Part shown: positions 46,991 through 59,192 of the stretch, piece after piece | Layout: every line of letters starts with the position of its first letter | How positions within the stretch are numbered: the stretch's first letter is position 1 | Assembly: GCA_032622095.1 (NCBI GenBank) | Contig: CP136068.1 | Location: 116,049,509 to 116,113,508, forward strand | Direction: 5' to 3' | Origin: Siphonodentalium dalli | Taxonomy: Eukaryota; Mollusca; Scaphopoda; Gadilida; Siphonodentaliidae | Length of the DNA: 64,000 nt | Notes under the pieces: model-generated | Told to the model about the DNA's origin: nothing | Databases searched by the model: none | What the model saw: the letters and a program-made list of their open reading frames with translations, nothing else | Translations under genes and position numbers: made by a program

Positions 46991-47404
46991 AAAAAGTCAC
47001 CCCTGTTAGACCGATTTCGTGACACCTAGATGATCCCCAGTGAATTTATGTAGAAAACAAACAGACAGACAGATAGACTTTCGCAACTATTGATATAGAT
47101 GAATATTCTAAATCAACGATTATGTTCAGATGATTCTGTTTAACCTCAGTTTTAGGCTCCCATTGTGATAGATATATGTGCAAATTACATGTATAACAAA
47201 TATAACGAAAATGTAGTGATACGAGCTCGGATAATGTTGCGTTCAGAGACCGACGACGAGACGGATAGACGGACGGACGGACGGACGGACACGCTGATTT
47301 CAGTATATCACCACATGTTCGTTGCAGTGGTATATATGTGTTATATACACAATGTATTTGTATCTATCCGTGAATCGCGACGATGCTAGCCTATGACGAC
47401 GTGG
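46991..47404. other. Sequence with GACA and GACGGACGG runs
   Basis: AACAGACAGACAGATAGA at 47058 and GGACGGACGGACGGACGG at 47268, then TATATCACC as at 30600. It resembles a dispersed repeat end. No gene. Confidence 0.4.
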
Positions 47405-47455
47405 CCATATAGCGATGAGGCGACCTTGGTCGCCGAGTCGTTATATGGTTACGAA
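47405..47455. repeat. Small palindrome with GAGGCGACC apex
   Basis: CCATATAGCGATGAGGCGACC pairs with GGTCGCCGAGTCGTTATATGG. The GAGGCGACC/GGTCG apex is the same as in the family A/B hairpin. Confidence 0.7.
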
Positions 47456-47925
47456 AATTAGCCGAGTCGCGATACATGAATTGATACAAATAAATTGTGT
47501 ATATGACACGTTTATCTACCATTGTTGTGACATAATCCATCACTCAAATTACATTTTAGGAGTTTCTTACATGCCAAAATCGTTGGATTTGTGTCCGACG
47601 ATTAGCTTTCTTGAGGAAATTCTCCCAACCTGAAAATGTATGTCACACGATTAGCTTGATTTGCTAAATTCTCCCAACCTGCAAATTCACGCGAATATGT
47701 CTAACGAAAATTTAATTAAATTTACAAAATCTCTTACGTGTTTTTTTATATAATTGAATAATAAATACCTAACAAATACATATCAGTTACTTTGTGATAT
47801 GTTATACCATAATACTCATGATTGGAGGCAATGAACAGTCACTAATGAATAAAACCTGGGATATGTTTGCCTCACCAACATCATTTCTACTAAATCAGTA
47901 GGATCCACCATCAGAGTTAGCCCTT

Positions 47926-48975
47926 TATATATACTAAATACTAAATACTAAATACTCATTCACGAGTAGTTCCTTTATATATACTAAATACTAAATACTC
48001 ATTCACGAGTAGTTCCTTTATATATACTAAATACTCATTCACGAGTAGTCCCTTTATATATACTAAATACTCATTCACGAGTAGTTCCTTTATATATACT
48101 AAATAATCATTCACGAGTAGTCCCTTTATATATACTAAATACTCATTCACGAGTAGTCCCTTTATATATACTAAATACTCATTCACGAGTAGTCCCTTTA
48201 TATATACTAAATACTCATTCACGAGTAGTTCCTTTATATATACTAAATACTCTTTCACGAGTAGTCCCTTTATATATACTAAATACTCATTCACGAGTAG
48301 TCCCTTTATATATACTAAATACTCATTCACGAGTAGTTCCTTTATATATACTAAATACTCATTCACGAGTAGTTCCTTTATATATACTAAATACTCATTC
48401 ACGAGTAGTTCCTTTATATATACTAAATACTCATTCACGAGACTAAATATATACTAAAGTAGTCCCTTTATATATACTAAATACTCATTCACGAGTAGTC
48501 CCTTTATATATACTAAATACTCATTCACGAGTAGTCCCTTTATATATACTAAATACTCATTCACGAGTAGTCCCTTTATATATACTAAATACTCATTCAC
48601 GAGTAGTCCCTTTATATATACTAAATACTCATTCACGAGTAGTCCCTTTATATATACTAAATACTCATTCACGAGTAGTCCCTTTATATATACTAAATAC
48701 TCATTCACGAGTAGTCCCTTTATATATACTAAATACTCATTCACGAGTAGTCCCTTTATATATACTAAATACTCATTCACGAGTAGTCCCTTTATATATG
48801 CTAAATACTCATTCACGAGTAGTCCCTTTATATATACTAAATACTCATTCACGAGTAGTCCCTTTATATATACTAAATACTCATTCACGAGTAGTCCCTT
48901 TATATATACTAAATACTCATTCACGAGTAGTTCCGTTATATATACTAAATACTCATTCACGAGTAGTCCCTTTAA
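47926..48975. repeat. 36-bp minisatellite, about 29 units
   Basis: The unit is TTTATATATACTAAATACTC followed by ATTCACGAGTAGTCCC. Variants are TTCC for TCCC and an irregular stretch near 48440. Since 36 is a multiple of three, long minus-strand frames repeating a 12-residue peptide appear. They are not evidence of a protein. Confidence 0.95.
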
Positions 48976-49034
48976 CATATGTTTAAAAAATAAGTTCAAC
49001 AAACGGTCGTTTCTTGAAATTATTATCTCCATAT

Positions 49035-49492
49035 GTGACCCGCCATATCAAATCCAGTCGTAAGTCGGGATGTTTTTTACCCTGTGCCAATGCATTCTCT
49101 TAGATATGCGAGTCGACCATAGGTCGCCTCGCATATATAAGAGAATGCATTGGCCTAACAAGTTTTTACAATTTTAATAATTTGTTCTTGTATTCTTTAA
49201 CAATTTTATAATTTCACCCATACAGAGCCCCAGACAATATGGGCAGACGACACTCTTCTATATGCTTCTAGATATGTGTGGGGCTCACTGCAGGGCAATG
49301 GATGTTTTTTATTTTATGTTCTAAAAATTGTAAGAAACATTTATTTAAAAAAATTGATAAAAAATTGTTAGGCCAATGCATTCTCTTAAATATGCGAGGC
49401 GACCTATGGTCGACTCGCATATATAAGAGAATGCATTGGCACAGGGTAAAAAAAAATCCCGACTTACGGCTGGATTTGATATGGCGGGTCAC
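49035..49492 (+). mobile_element. Family A double-hairpin MITE, copy 9, inside family E
   Basis: GTGACC and GGTCAC ends with ATAT flanks. Both hairpins are present with few changes. Confidence 0.87.
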
Positions 49493-49655
49493 ATATTTCT
49501 TTGCGATGAATATGATTCATTCTGATCTTGTATTATCTGTCTGTAATCTTATTTTATTACCCGAACACCCCTCCATATGAATAATATACCATTCCAATGT
49601 ATACTGTTATAACTGAAAGGGAGAATCCATTTAGTATGGAAATGGTTAGGCCATT

Positions 49656-50555
49656 AGTTGACCAGACTTTATCCCAACAAGCCAAACCAAGTATCCACGC
49701 ACTAACACACATATTTATATTTACGATTGGTAATTCATAGGTTAGATGATATATCTCCGTATATACTAGTGACCAATTATATTTATTGTAAGCAAAGTCG
49801 AAGTCATTTGATAGAGTATAATAGGCGTTATAATTCGAATGTAAATCATATAGTTTTGTCACCCATTATAAGACGTGTGGCAGTTTTATGACATTAGAAG
49901 CACCCTATCCAATCACAATATCAAACAGATGCAACATAACGGCATTGATCGGGTCCGGGTCTATTAGATGGGTCGTTTCCGCATCCGGATATATTAGACA
50001 GTAGGTTAGAACTACAAGAGCTTGGATATTGTGTCGGGATATAGAAGTGCCAGACACTAAATCCGAGGTCTCATGTCCCGAATGATAGATTGAGACGGCT
50101 ATTGCTCGCCCGGTTTCACTTTCATTCCATCATGACGCCTCGATTAGGTGTGTGGCCATGTGGATAACAATTATTATAGGGGTCTGTCTCGCAGCTCACA
50201 CCAAGTGTGAACCGATCGAATAGATTACATCACTATCGTTTTCTTTTGTTAACTAGCATCTACTGTTTCGGCCCTTCTGTGGAGCGGATTTTGTTTTCAA
50301 TTCTGGTAGTATTGTATCCACGCAGGGCATATCGAGCGAAAGTGAATTGAAAGCAGCGACCCTTAAACGAAGATGCCATCCGTAGAGAGTATAATTACGA
50401 TTTCCTAATTTAGAAAGTGGTCCGAATAACAAACCCAGTACAAATACTTGGCCGATAGATGAAACACATACATGTATTTTATGTGTGTTGCCTTTCTGGG
50501 AAAGCGGAATTAAAGTTTTAAATTCTGCTGTCAGTGCCAGTGTTACATGTATATA
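49656..50555. other. Unassigned sequence
   Basis: Nothing supported. Confidence 0.35.
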
Positions 50556-51313
50556 GGGACATGACAATCTGCGGGATGGGATGGGATATGGGACAAAACG
50601 ACAATCTGCGGGACAGAATTTCAAATTGCGTGGGACGGCCGACATCTCGAGGAATACAGTGCGTAGGGGGGCTCATTTTGATGTCTAATGAAAGGCCCAC
50701 ATTCGCCCTATCCACACATATTAACCCAGCTACTGACCGGACACCAGAAGTTGCATTATTTGATCGACAACTGACCTAACATGGAGTGGAATTTGGGATA
50801 GAATGACAATATGCGGGACAGGATTTTCAAATTGCGTGGGACGGCCGATATCTCGAGGAATACAGCGCGTAGAGGGCTCCTTTTGGTGTCTAACGAAAGG
50901 TCCACATTCGCCCTATCCACAAATATTAACCCCACCACTGACCGGATACCGAAAGTTACATTATTCGGTCGACAACTGACCTAACATAAAATGCCACAAA
51001 CACGAAAAACTGCGTTCGACATTAATGTTTAGAATTTAGATTTCTCGATGAATACGCTAGCAAACAACAAGTGTTCGGTATCAAATAACGTAGTGGAATA
51101 CTGTGCATTCGTTTTTAACAATAGTATCTATATGTATCTCATATCAAGTTAGCCACAAAAAGGAGCCCTCTACGCGCTGTATTCCTCGAGATATCGGCCG
51201 TCCCACGCAATTTGACAATCCTGTCCCGCAGATTGTCATTCTATCCCAAATTCCACCCCATGTTAGGTCGTTTTGTCCCATATCCCATCCCATCCCGCAG
51301 ATTGTCATGTCCC
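50556..51313. mobile_element. Family I element with TIR and two inner direct units
   Basis: GGGACATGACAATCTGCGGG and the following GATGGGATATGGGAC are repeated inverted at 51266-51313. Between them, a unit of about 185 bp with GCGTGGGACGGCCGA, CTCGAGGAATACAG and GACAACTGACCTAAC occurs twice directly (50603 and 50787) and part of it inverted (51160). TATATA lies at both outer sides. Confidence 0.78.
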
Positions 51314-51940
51314 GTTATATAATAGAACAACTGAATATGCATCAAAATAGGTGACTCTAAAACGTGGATTTCATCAGCAGAGGGTATAATTACGCACTGG
51401 GAATATGAAAATATATCCAGAAATCACAGCCATATTTCACTACACATGTGAAGAACATATGTGTATTTATCCACATCTCACTATATACCTCTATTGCCTA
51501 GACATAAAAGCTGCATAATAAACGTTACGTTTATTACGTCAACGTAGCTTTACTAGGTTAGTGCTACTTTCACGACGTAATTGCATATGCAAAATGCGCA
51601 GCTAACTAGGGACGTCAACCGACCTAAATTACGTCATTGTGATTTTTGGGACGTTTTATCGTCCATAATTAATTCACCGCAATTGATACAAAATTCGTAA
51701 ACAGACATGTGTTTTCGTTCTAAAAAACCTATAAACCGTTAGTACAAACCCAACGAACTATTTCGCTCTAAACTGCACTCCGGTTTTTGCACGTCATGAA
51801 TGCTAATTAGTTTGCTTGACCTAATAAATGTAAGGGCGTCATCCATGTTGCGAATGTAAAACTGGGGGAAATGACAGATTTACCTCATAGTAGGCAAGTT
51901 TTGTGCGATGGATAAATAAAATATGTAGCTAATGTTGTCG
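51314..51940. other. Unassigned sequence
   Basis: Nothing supported. Confidence 0.35.
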
Positions 51941-52047
51941 ATTAAACTGTTTATGTCCGCTCGGGGGATTTGACATCTATTGGACTCGGCTGAGCCTCGC
52001 CCAATAGATGCTCAAATCCCCCTCACGGACATAAACGATTTAAGCGA
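51941..52047. repeat. Palindrome of about 107 bp
   Basis: GTTTATGTCCG, GGGGGATTTGA and ATCTATTGG pair with CCAATAGAT, TCAAATCCCCC and CGGACATAAAC. The loop is ACTCGGCTGAGCCTCG. Confidence 0.78.
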
Positions 52048-52329
52048 TGACACTAGCCACATATTATATATATAATGCAGTTATAAATCTACTGTTATCG
52101 AGAATGACGAGAAGTACACGCGAATGAACCGTGATTAATAATGGCCGTCTTGGTAATTCCATCGGGGCAAACCAGGTACATCCATATTACAATTATGTGA
52201 CACAAGATGTCGAATTATATTCGCTTATATTGTCGAATGTCCATGCAAGTGCAATTAATAGATACTACATGCACGTGTCATGAACATTCTATGATCCACC
52301 AAACAACGCAAAGAATTGAACATGTGTTT

Positions 52330-52477
52330 AAGGAATAATCTCGGTTTCATAATGTAATTAATTACACAGTCTAAAGGCATATGCCGAATCGCAAACCTAA
52401 GCGATTTATAAGCGATTGTGGTTCTGCATATGTCTTTATACTGTGTAATTACATTATGAAACCGAGATTATTCCTTA
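52330..52477. repeat. Palindrome of about 148 bp
   Basis: AAGGAATAATCTCGGTTTCA and TAATGTAATTA pair with the mirrored strings at 52438-52477 around a less paired centre. Confidence 0.8.
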
Positions 52478-53080
52478 TAATTATGCCAGTGATTGTTAAG
52501 TATTTATTTAAAAACATTCGCCTTTAAAAGACAGTTGAAACAAGGACATATATGCTCTTACACAACGGACCGAAAGAGACTCACTGTCCGAATATGATAT
52601 GCGACGACTGGAGCCGAAGACAACTCGTCCCGTTCCCGTCTGAACACTATCGATTCATCGATCGATCCAGCGAGCGGGTTTTTCCCGAAGCGTATGTCAA
52701 GGACGAAACAAACCATAGCTAAAATTAATCAACTTTGGATGAAAATTAACATTATTAGCAGAATGTTTGAAGAGGAAAACATATTATTGTCTCCATGTTA
52801 ACTGGGACTCATGTCTGAGCAGGCGATAACCAATAAGTTTAGTGGACATTTTCTTACAGGATTTCTCCTATCTGTCGGCATGGAGCCAAATATTTTTCGA
52901 TTTCGATTTTACGCAATCATGATTTGTGATTTTACCGAGAAAAACGTGGTCAGAAGAATAAACTATCATGGTATTTAAGAAATTTTAAGATGATTTATTT
53001 CGCAAAAACAAATATATTAGGTAAAATTTCAAGTGATTATTCAAAAACTTGTGTTCAGACATGAATATTATGAATATGAG
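52478..53080. other. Unassigned sequence
   Basis: Nothing supported. Confidence 0.35.
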
Positions 53081-53584
53081 TAGGTTCTGTGGAATCTCAG
53101 AAATCACAAAATGCTCCGTAGTGATTTATTAAATTTGTTTGTAGTCTAACAATAAACATGTTGCTAGACTGCGACAGGGTGAAGAAAATTCTGCTATTTT
53201 CTCACGGGGACTGAGACGAGTTGAAAACATATGCTGCGATTTTTCACGGGGACTTAAGTCTTAAGATCATTTGTAATACCATCTACGAGCGTTCTCTGTG
53301 GAATCTCAGAAATCACGTAACGCTTGGTAACACTTTGTAAAATATCGCTACACTGAGAAGAGTTGAAGAAATATCCTGCGGTTTTCTCACAGCGACTTTA
53401 TATCATTGGTAACACCCGTCTACGAGCGGACTGTGGATCTCGTGGAGCAAAAATCACGTATAGCATTGTAACACTTTGTAATGTAATGGTTTATTGTGCA
53501 ACATGAGAATTAGATCAATAACATGACTAAAGTACACTCAATAAACAGAAAACAAAAACAAATATAAGCATCACAAACTCACAA

Positions 53585-53850
53585 TCACCATCATCGTCGT
53601 CGTCCCCATTGGTTGTATCATAGTCATCAGTGTTGTCAACGTTTACGTCATCATAATCATCACCATCTTTATCATCACCATCGCCATCATCAACACCACC
53701 ATCATTATTATCATCATCGTCGTCATCATCCGCAACATCATCAGCACTCTATAGGCATATCGTCATAATTGTCTACATCGTCATCGGCATTAGTATCATA
53801 TAGTAATCATCGTCACCGTCGTCATCAGCATCATCCGTCGCCATAGCTAT
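53585..53850. repeat. CAT/ATC microsatellite
   Basis: Imperfect TCATCA/TCGTCA tract with many interruptions. Confidence 0.88.
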
Positions 53851-54342
53851 TTGTATTACACTCAGCTTCGTATCTACTCTATACATTAGCTACATTGTTC
53901 GTGGACATGCCAAAACAAAATATTGGCGTAACATGTTGCTGTACTGAGATGAGATTAAAAAATATTCTGCGGTTTTCTTATGTGGACTTTATATCACACT
54001 TGTATATTTACATACTAAGTGTTGTCATCACTAAATCCAGCATTCTGATTGGTCGGCGCCCACGTGGCTAGTTGCAGTTATTTCTCGGTGAATGCGCAAC
54101 GGCTAATAAATCCAAGCTCATAATAACATCGATACGTCATTTGGGTTTGGAAAGACGAACGCGTAATGTTTTGGGCGTATTTGGATTCGCGCAGGATTGA
54201 CTTAATAAATCATCGGGTTTCAATTGTTCCTGTTAACTTTTGCCAAGGGTGCTATGGGTTATTTTGGGCTGGTTTTGTCACTATACACTTTTCGATTTAA
54301 ATACATTTACAAAAGTGGCTTTTTCGCTAACTGTATATAAAT

Positions 54343-54504
54343 ATAAGGATTAACTGTCATGTGGACTGTTTTTATGGAGATGTAACCGTGGGGTAAGTGG
54401 TAATAACTTGTATGAAAAACCTTCGGGTTTTACATACAAGTTATGACCACTTACCTCACGGTTACATCTCCATAAAAACAGTCCACATGACAGGTAATCC
54501 TTAT
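54343..54504. repeat. Palindrome of about 162 bp
   Basis: ATAAGGATTA, CTGTCATGTGGACTGTTTTT and ATGGAGATGTAACCGT pair with their complements at 54455-54504. The apex is AACCTTCGGGTT. Confidence 0.85.
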
Positions 54505-54581
54505 ATAATATTAGTCGACATGCGGTCTCTGTGGATTCTCAGAAACCACGTACCCGTAAGGATTCGTAACACTTTGCAACA

Positions 54582-54798
54582 TACAGTAATGCTCTAATTA
54601 ATCGACCTCTTAACCAAAGCAGAATTATGGGTAACTTTTCAGGATTTAGTCGGAAATATGGCTTGTTGCCATTCATCGGAAAGCTCTCGGGGAGAGCTTT
54701 CCGATGAATGGCAACAAGCCATATTTCCGACTAAATCCTGAAAAGTTACCCATAATTCTGCTTTGGTTAAGAGGTCGATTAATTAGAGCATTACTGTA
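54582..54798. mobile_element. Family C palindromic MITE, copy 4
   Basis: 217 bp, TACAGTAATGCTC to GAGCATTACTGTA, centre CTCTCGGGGAGAG. It splits one unit of the diverged tandem repeat. Confidence 0.87.
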
Positions 54799-55010
54799 TA
54801 TAACATCGCTAAACTGAGATGAGGTGAAGAAAATACTGCAATGTTACGGACAGGGACTTTTCGGGGACTTTGTAAGTTTGTAGCGACCTCTCTGTAGTGA
54901 TGGGGCGGTCCCTGTGGAATCTCAGAAATCATGTAACGGTTTGTAACATATCGCTACACTTAGACGAAGGGGAAATATGCTGCGGTTTTCTCACGGGGAC
55001 TTGGTAGAAT

Positions 55011-55865
55011 GTTTGGGGATGTTTGTAAGCACTAATTAAAAATTTCATTATATAAATTATACTGCCCAGAATATATAACGTGCGGTACCACTTGTGACGG
55101 TCTTACAAACTTCTAGTGGTGGGAAAATGTACCAGTATCATGAATTATACAGACCATGAGGTGGTAGATTGAGGTGGAGAGTAGACAGGGATGGGACGTT
55201 GTCATAAATTATACGACTACAGTAGTCATAGTCGTAATAGCTGGGCTTTGCAAGTTTTATTGAATTTGAAGTTTAGCCATACATATCGTTATAAAACGTT
55301 GCAAACAGTTACGACAAAAGTTAGTCTTTGTAAACAGCTTGGAAATGTTTAATTCGTTGGGGGATTGTATTTGTATAACATTGTGTACTGCGAAGCGAGT
55401 GCGAAGAAAGTAGCTATGCAGCGGACTACAAATATCATTGCACGCTAGTACTTTTGGGTCGTATTCGCTGCACTGATAATATATCGACCTAATGTAATTA
55501 TCCGATTTAATTACATCAGCTTTGATAAACTCACTGGATAGTTACTATATATATAGAGAATGAAGTGGTATAATTATAGCACGGTAATCGCCCTAGATTA
55601 GGCAAGAAACAACTCATTTATCCGCGGGGCACAAAACGTAAGTAAAATAGACATGTTGAAGCAAACTAACACACCGACACCCAGGGGTCATAGCGACCAA
55701 GACAACAGTCTGGGGAATATGTTCTGGTCGATGCTAATAATTGATGTGTAGATGGATGAAGAGCTCTGTTGTACAGACGATGTCGCAATTTCTGGGGTGA
55801 TGATGCATGTATAATAACACTGGTAATAACCAATTAACATTACTATAACCACGGTGAATCTATTC
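55011..55865. other. Unassigned sequence
   Basis: Nothing supported. Confidence 0.35.
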
Positions 55866-56240
55866 AGCCTCTTGTCCCGAAATCCAGCACATTAATATCT
55901 GCTTATAAATAACTTATTTTATGTTGACAATCTGCTTAGAATCGCCTCATTTTGAGTCGATAATGAGCTGAACTGAGAGCATTTTAGTCACATTATCGAC
56001 TCATAATGAGGCGAATCTAAGCTGATTGTGTGCGGACAATGACACAAAAAAGCCAACCCACGACAATTTAGGTGTACGCTCTTTAACATTTTTTTTCACT
56101 GTGTTCCGCGCCATAAAACGAAATAACGGCTATGACTCTATTATCGGCTATGACTCCATTATCTGCTTATTTCAGAATCAAATAATCGCATTGTGTACCT
56201 TTTTCACATTATAGGTCGATTATGTGTGTATTTGTGAGAG
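55866..56240 (+). mobile_element. Family D repeat, copy 3
   Basis: CAGCCTCTTGTCCCGAAATC through AGGTCGATTATGTGTGTATTT, with AATCTGCTTAGAAT and ATTATCTGCTTATTTCAG. A short CGGCTATGACTC tract is duplicated at 56128-56160. Confidence 0.8.
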
Positions 56241-56539
56241 GATATGTTGATCTATTGGTACATATTTGTGATCCACGACGTATCTTCCATTGTACAGCTA
56301 CAGCGTCGATCATCAGCGAGAAACTCTAGAAATTTTTAGTCGAGTTGAACATTGAAATCCCTACAACCATTTCTAATTTTCGAATTACTGAATAGGTTCG
56401 ACCTATCGTCTTCAGTGAAGTCGTTTCAGGCTGAATGCAGTATTCATTATGAGAGTTCAGTTTTCAACAGATATAGGTGCATAAGTTAATTTATGTTGAA
56501 AACTATCATTACATCTGAAGTTTTGATGTACACATACTC

Positions 56540-57120
56540 GCAATGACCGAATCAACTAGAAAACAAGAACGTAACTTTGCATCTGAAACAACATTTTGTC
56601 AAAACAATGTGTGTATGGACAAATGTTCGCGGCTGACTAGCATAGAAACTTGAATGGGCATTCTGATGCATATGTTGATAGAATACACGGAAAATCTTGA
56701 GACTATCATTTGTAAAACAGTTGACAAACGTTTGGAAGGATTGAGAAAACACTAAATAACAGAATCTGCAAACAAATGAAACAGAAAAGCGGTTGCATAA
56801 AATTTAAGTTTTATGAGAAAATTATAAAAACGGATAGAAAGATGTGAGCAAAAACAGGAATTTTATAATGAAGAAACACATATGGAAATTGATTAAATAA
56901 GAAACAAATATTAAAACAGATTGAAAGAATATGACGCGAAAGAACAGATGTGATGGTTGAACATTTTAAAACAGATACATTGATCATACAGAAGAGATTA
57001 GATGATCAGATTGAGCATAAAATGAAGGAATGTACCGAAAAACATGACAGGCTGACACACACGAAGCAGAAAGAACAACATCGTCTTATTAAAAATTCCA
57101 GAAGACTCGCACACTAGTGG
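56540..57120 (+). pseudogene. A-rich decayed reading frame, coiled-coil-like
   Basis: Plus-strand pieces such as MVEHFKTDTLIIQKRLDDQ followed by IEHKMKECTEKHDRLTHTK (56951-57117) and NLETIICKTVDKRLEGLRK (56694-56751) are rich in Lys, Glu and Leu and broken by stops. Base composition is unlike the flanks. It may be a dead retroelement ORF1 or a gene fragment. I do not recognise the family. Confidence 0.3.
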
Positions 57121-57339
57121 CTGTGAAAAAACCCAGAAGGAGACGGACAGAAACTAGAGCGTGTCACACAAGAGAGTATACCTGAACATTGTGGATATAT
57201 CATATCTGTCCACAGTATGGGAACAATAACAGAGACAAAAACCTACCTATATTAAACCCATTACACAATCGAAAAAAAATAAAAACAAAATAATAGCAGC
57301 TACGTATACAATCAACTATAAGAAGACTAGATCATCACC

Positions 57340-57680
57340 AAACTCACCCTCTGGGGACCTCATTCTGCGTGGCCTCATCTGCTATGGGAGACATAGACTC
57401 AGAGTGAAGTTCCAAATGGTGAATATTGTGATATACACCCATTGGGAACCTCGATTATGCAAAGTGTCGTCTGCCAATTTGGGGATATAGAGAAACTAAA
57501 GTGAAAAAGAAATAGAATCTATGTGAAGAAGTTTTTATAGAAATTTGGTAATAAACTTTCCAGAAAAGATGAGGCCTGTAAGCAGAGTGAGGTCCCCAGA
57601 GGGTGCATTTGGTGATGCTAGCGCGCTATGCGGGATAGCATCACTAAATTCACCCTCTGGGGGCCTCATTCTGCAAATTA
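57340..57680. repeat. Three copies of a CACCCTCTGGGG motif
   Basis: CTCACCCTCTGGGGACCTCA at 57343, its complement at 57580-57602, and TTCACCCTCTGGGGGCCTCA at 57649, the last two forming a hairpin with GGTGATGCTA/TAGCATCAC. Confidence 0.6.
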
Positions 57681-57689
57681 CAGGCACAC

Positions 57690-58225
57690 TGAACTCTAGA
57701 TCATGCCATGAATCTCTACTGTGGCTAAAGCCCGTAAAGATCATATTTCACCAGTACAAAACCTTGGAACTTTTTTAAGTTTTGACAGGGAACCTTATAA
57801 AGTCGGAAACAATAACACGGGAAATATATTTGTTAATGATTATCTGTTGCTTAATAGTGTACTTCACTATTTGTGAAGGTCCCAACTCGAAATTGCATGC
57901 CTTTCTGTGGCTTTTGAGGGCCCATATCGCAATAAACATTCCATTAATTACCCAGGAAAAAAATCCACAATTGTAAGAAACGCATAGCAAAACCGCTCAC
58001 AAAGCCACTTAAATCGTGAAATTTAAAATTGGGACCTTCACCTACAGTGAAGTACATTATTAATAAACAGATAATAACAAATAAATAATATTCCCCGTGT
58101 TATTTTTCGATTTGATAAGGTTCCCTGTCAAAACTTCAAAATGTTCCCAGGTGTTGCATGTACTGGTGGAATATGATCTCTACGGGCGTTAGCCAGAATA
58201 GAGATTCATGGCATCGACTATAATA
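57690..58225. repeat. Family H palindromic repeat
   Basis: CATGCCATGAATCTCTACT, AGATCATATTTCACCAGTAC and TTTTGACAGGGAACCTTATA are mirrored at 58100-58222. The centre also pairs (GTACTTCACTAT.TGTGAAGGTCCCAA). A half copy is at 10335. Confidence 0.78.
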
Positions 58226-58680
58226 AGACCAGAAAGGACGTACCCGGAAACAAACTGTTCTTCTTTAATCCAGAATATAAAAAAAAAATGAAATATACGA
58301 ACTCAATATACTACAAGAAAAACTTAAACAACAAAGGGCAGAATGTCCCAACAAGATAATTCGTGTATATGGAAAAGAAATCGTTGTGTGTAATTAATGT
58401 TTGACATGTAATATGCCTACTATATAACCACGGACTTTCATGCCAAATTTATCGTTCGATACAAGTCATTGCGACTTACACATCCCTATGCAGTTTATGA
58501 CTTATGATTTAACTGGTTTGTCCCAAAGTTTAGTTCTGTGCTTTATGACGGAAAACTGTGAAAATGATGGATGCGAATATATTGTCTCCAGTGGTTTGGG
58601 AAGTATCATCCGTGTCAGTTGAAGTGAAATGTAAGTTGTGTAACGCACTAATGATTGATTTATCGATCGGCTGATTTTGC
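58226..58680. other. Unassigned sequence
   Basis: A 60-codon frame at 58440-58622 has no recognised domain. Confidence 0.3.
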
Positions 58681-58970
58681 AGCCTGTTCTCCCGCTTATA
58701 ATAGAACTTATTTTATGTAGATAATGTGCTTAGAATCGCCTCATGTTCAGTCGAAAATGTGCTTAAAATGAGACAATTTTAGCCACATTATCGACTCGTA
58801 ATGAGGCGATTCTAAGAATATTATGTGCGAACAATGACACAAAGAAGCCAACTCATTACTCAGTTCTCAGGTGTACGCTCTTTAACATGTGTTTTCACTG
58901 TGGCCCGCGCCATAACACGAAATAACGGGTATGTATGTACCTATTTCACATTGCGTATTTCCGCGACGAT
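58681..58970 (+). mobile_element. Family D repeat, copy 4, internally deleted
   Basis: CAGCCTGTTCTCCC joins directly to GCTTATAATAGAAC, then the inner inverted pair, GTGTACGCTCTTTAACATGTG and CGCGCCATAACACGAA. The 3' ATTATCTGCTTATTTCAG tract is missing. Confidence 0.75.
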
Positions 58971-59192
58971 ATGTTGGATTTTGGGTTTAATGTCGTTTCA
59001 GCCGCTACGTGTAAGCCCCAATGCGACCAAGAAAAATCAAGTTGTCAAACATATCTGTCGTTAATTTCTTTTAATTAATTTAGTAGTGTTCACAGATCGT
59101 AAAAACAATCGGTGGTAAAAAAAGTGGTGATTTTACATTGTACAGTGTTCTGATTCAGGTCATGAACACACGAATATCTCGCAATAAAAGTA

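Larger units (their letters stand above)
47926..49655. repeat. Family E repeat, copy 4, expanded and interrupted
   Basis: The left end is the 36-bp array (to about 48975), followed by AATAAGTTCAAC and ATTATTATCTCC. Family A copy 9 interrupts it. GATGAATATGATTCATTCTGA resumes at 49505 and continues to TTTAGTATGGAAATGGTTA at 49647. Confidence 0.75.
53081..55010. repeat. Diverged tandem repeat with insertions
   Basis: Blocks containing TGTGGAATCTCAGAAATCAC, AACACTTTGTAA, ATCGCTACACTGAG, GCTGCGGTTTTCTCAC and GGGGACTT recur at about 53087, 53299, 53424, 53930, 54521 and 54911. A CAT repeat, a 160-bp palindrome and a family C MITE interrupt the series. Confidence 0.7.

Noticed and set aside
47956-49032. 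Long minus-strand frames repeating a 12-residue peptide
   Set aside because: The 36-bp unit is divisible by three, so open frames are automatic. The array derives from a MITE segment.
57535-57990. Short frames across the family H palindrome
   Set aside because: They appear on both strands because the DNA is self-complementary, and have no domain.
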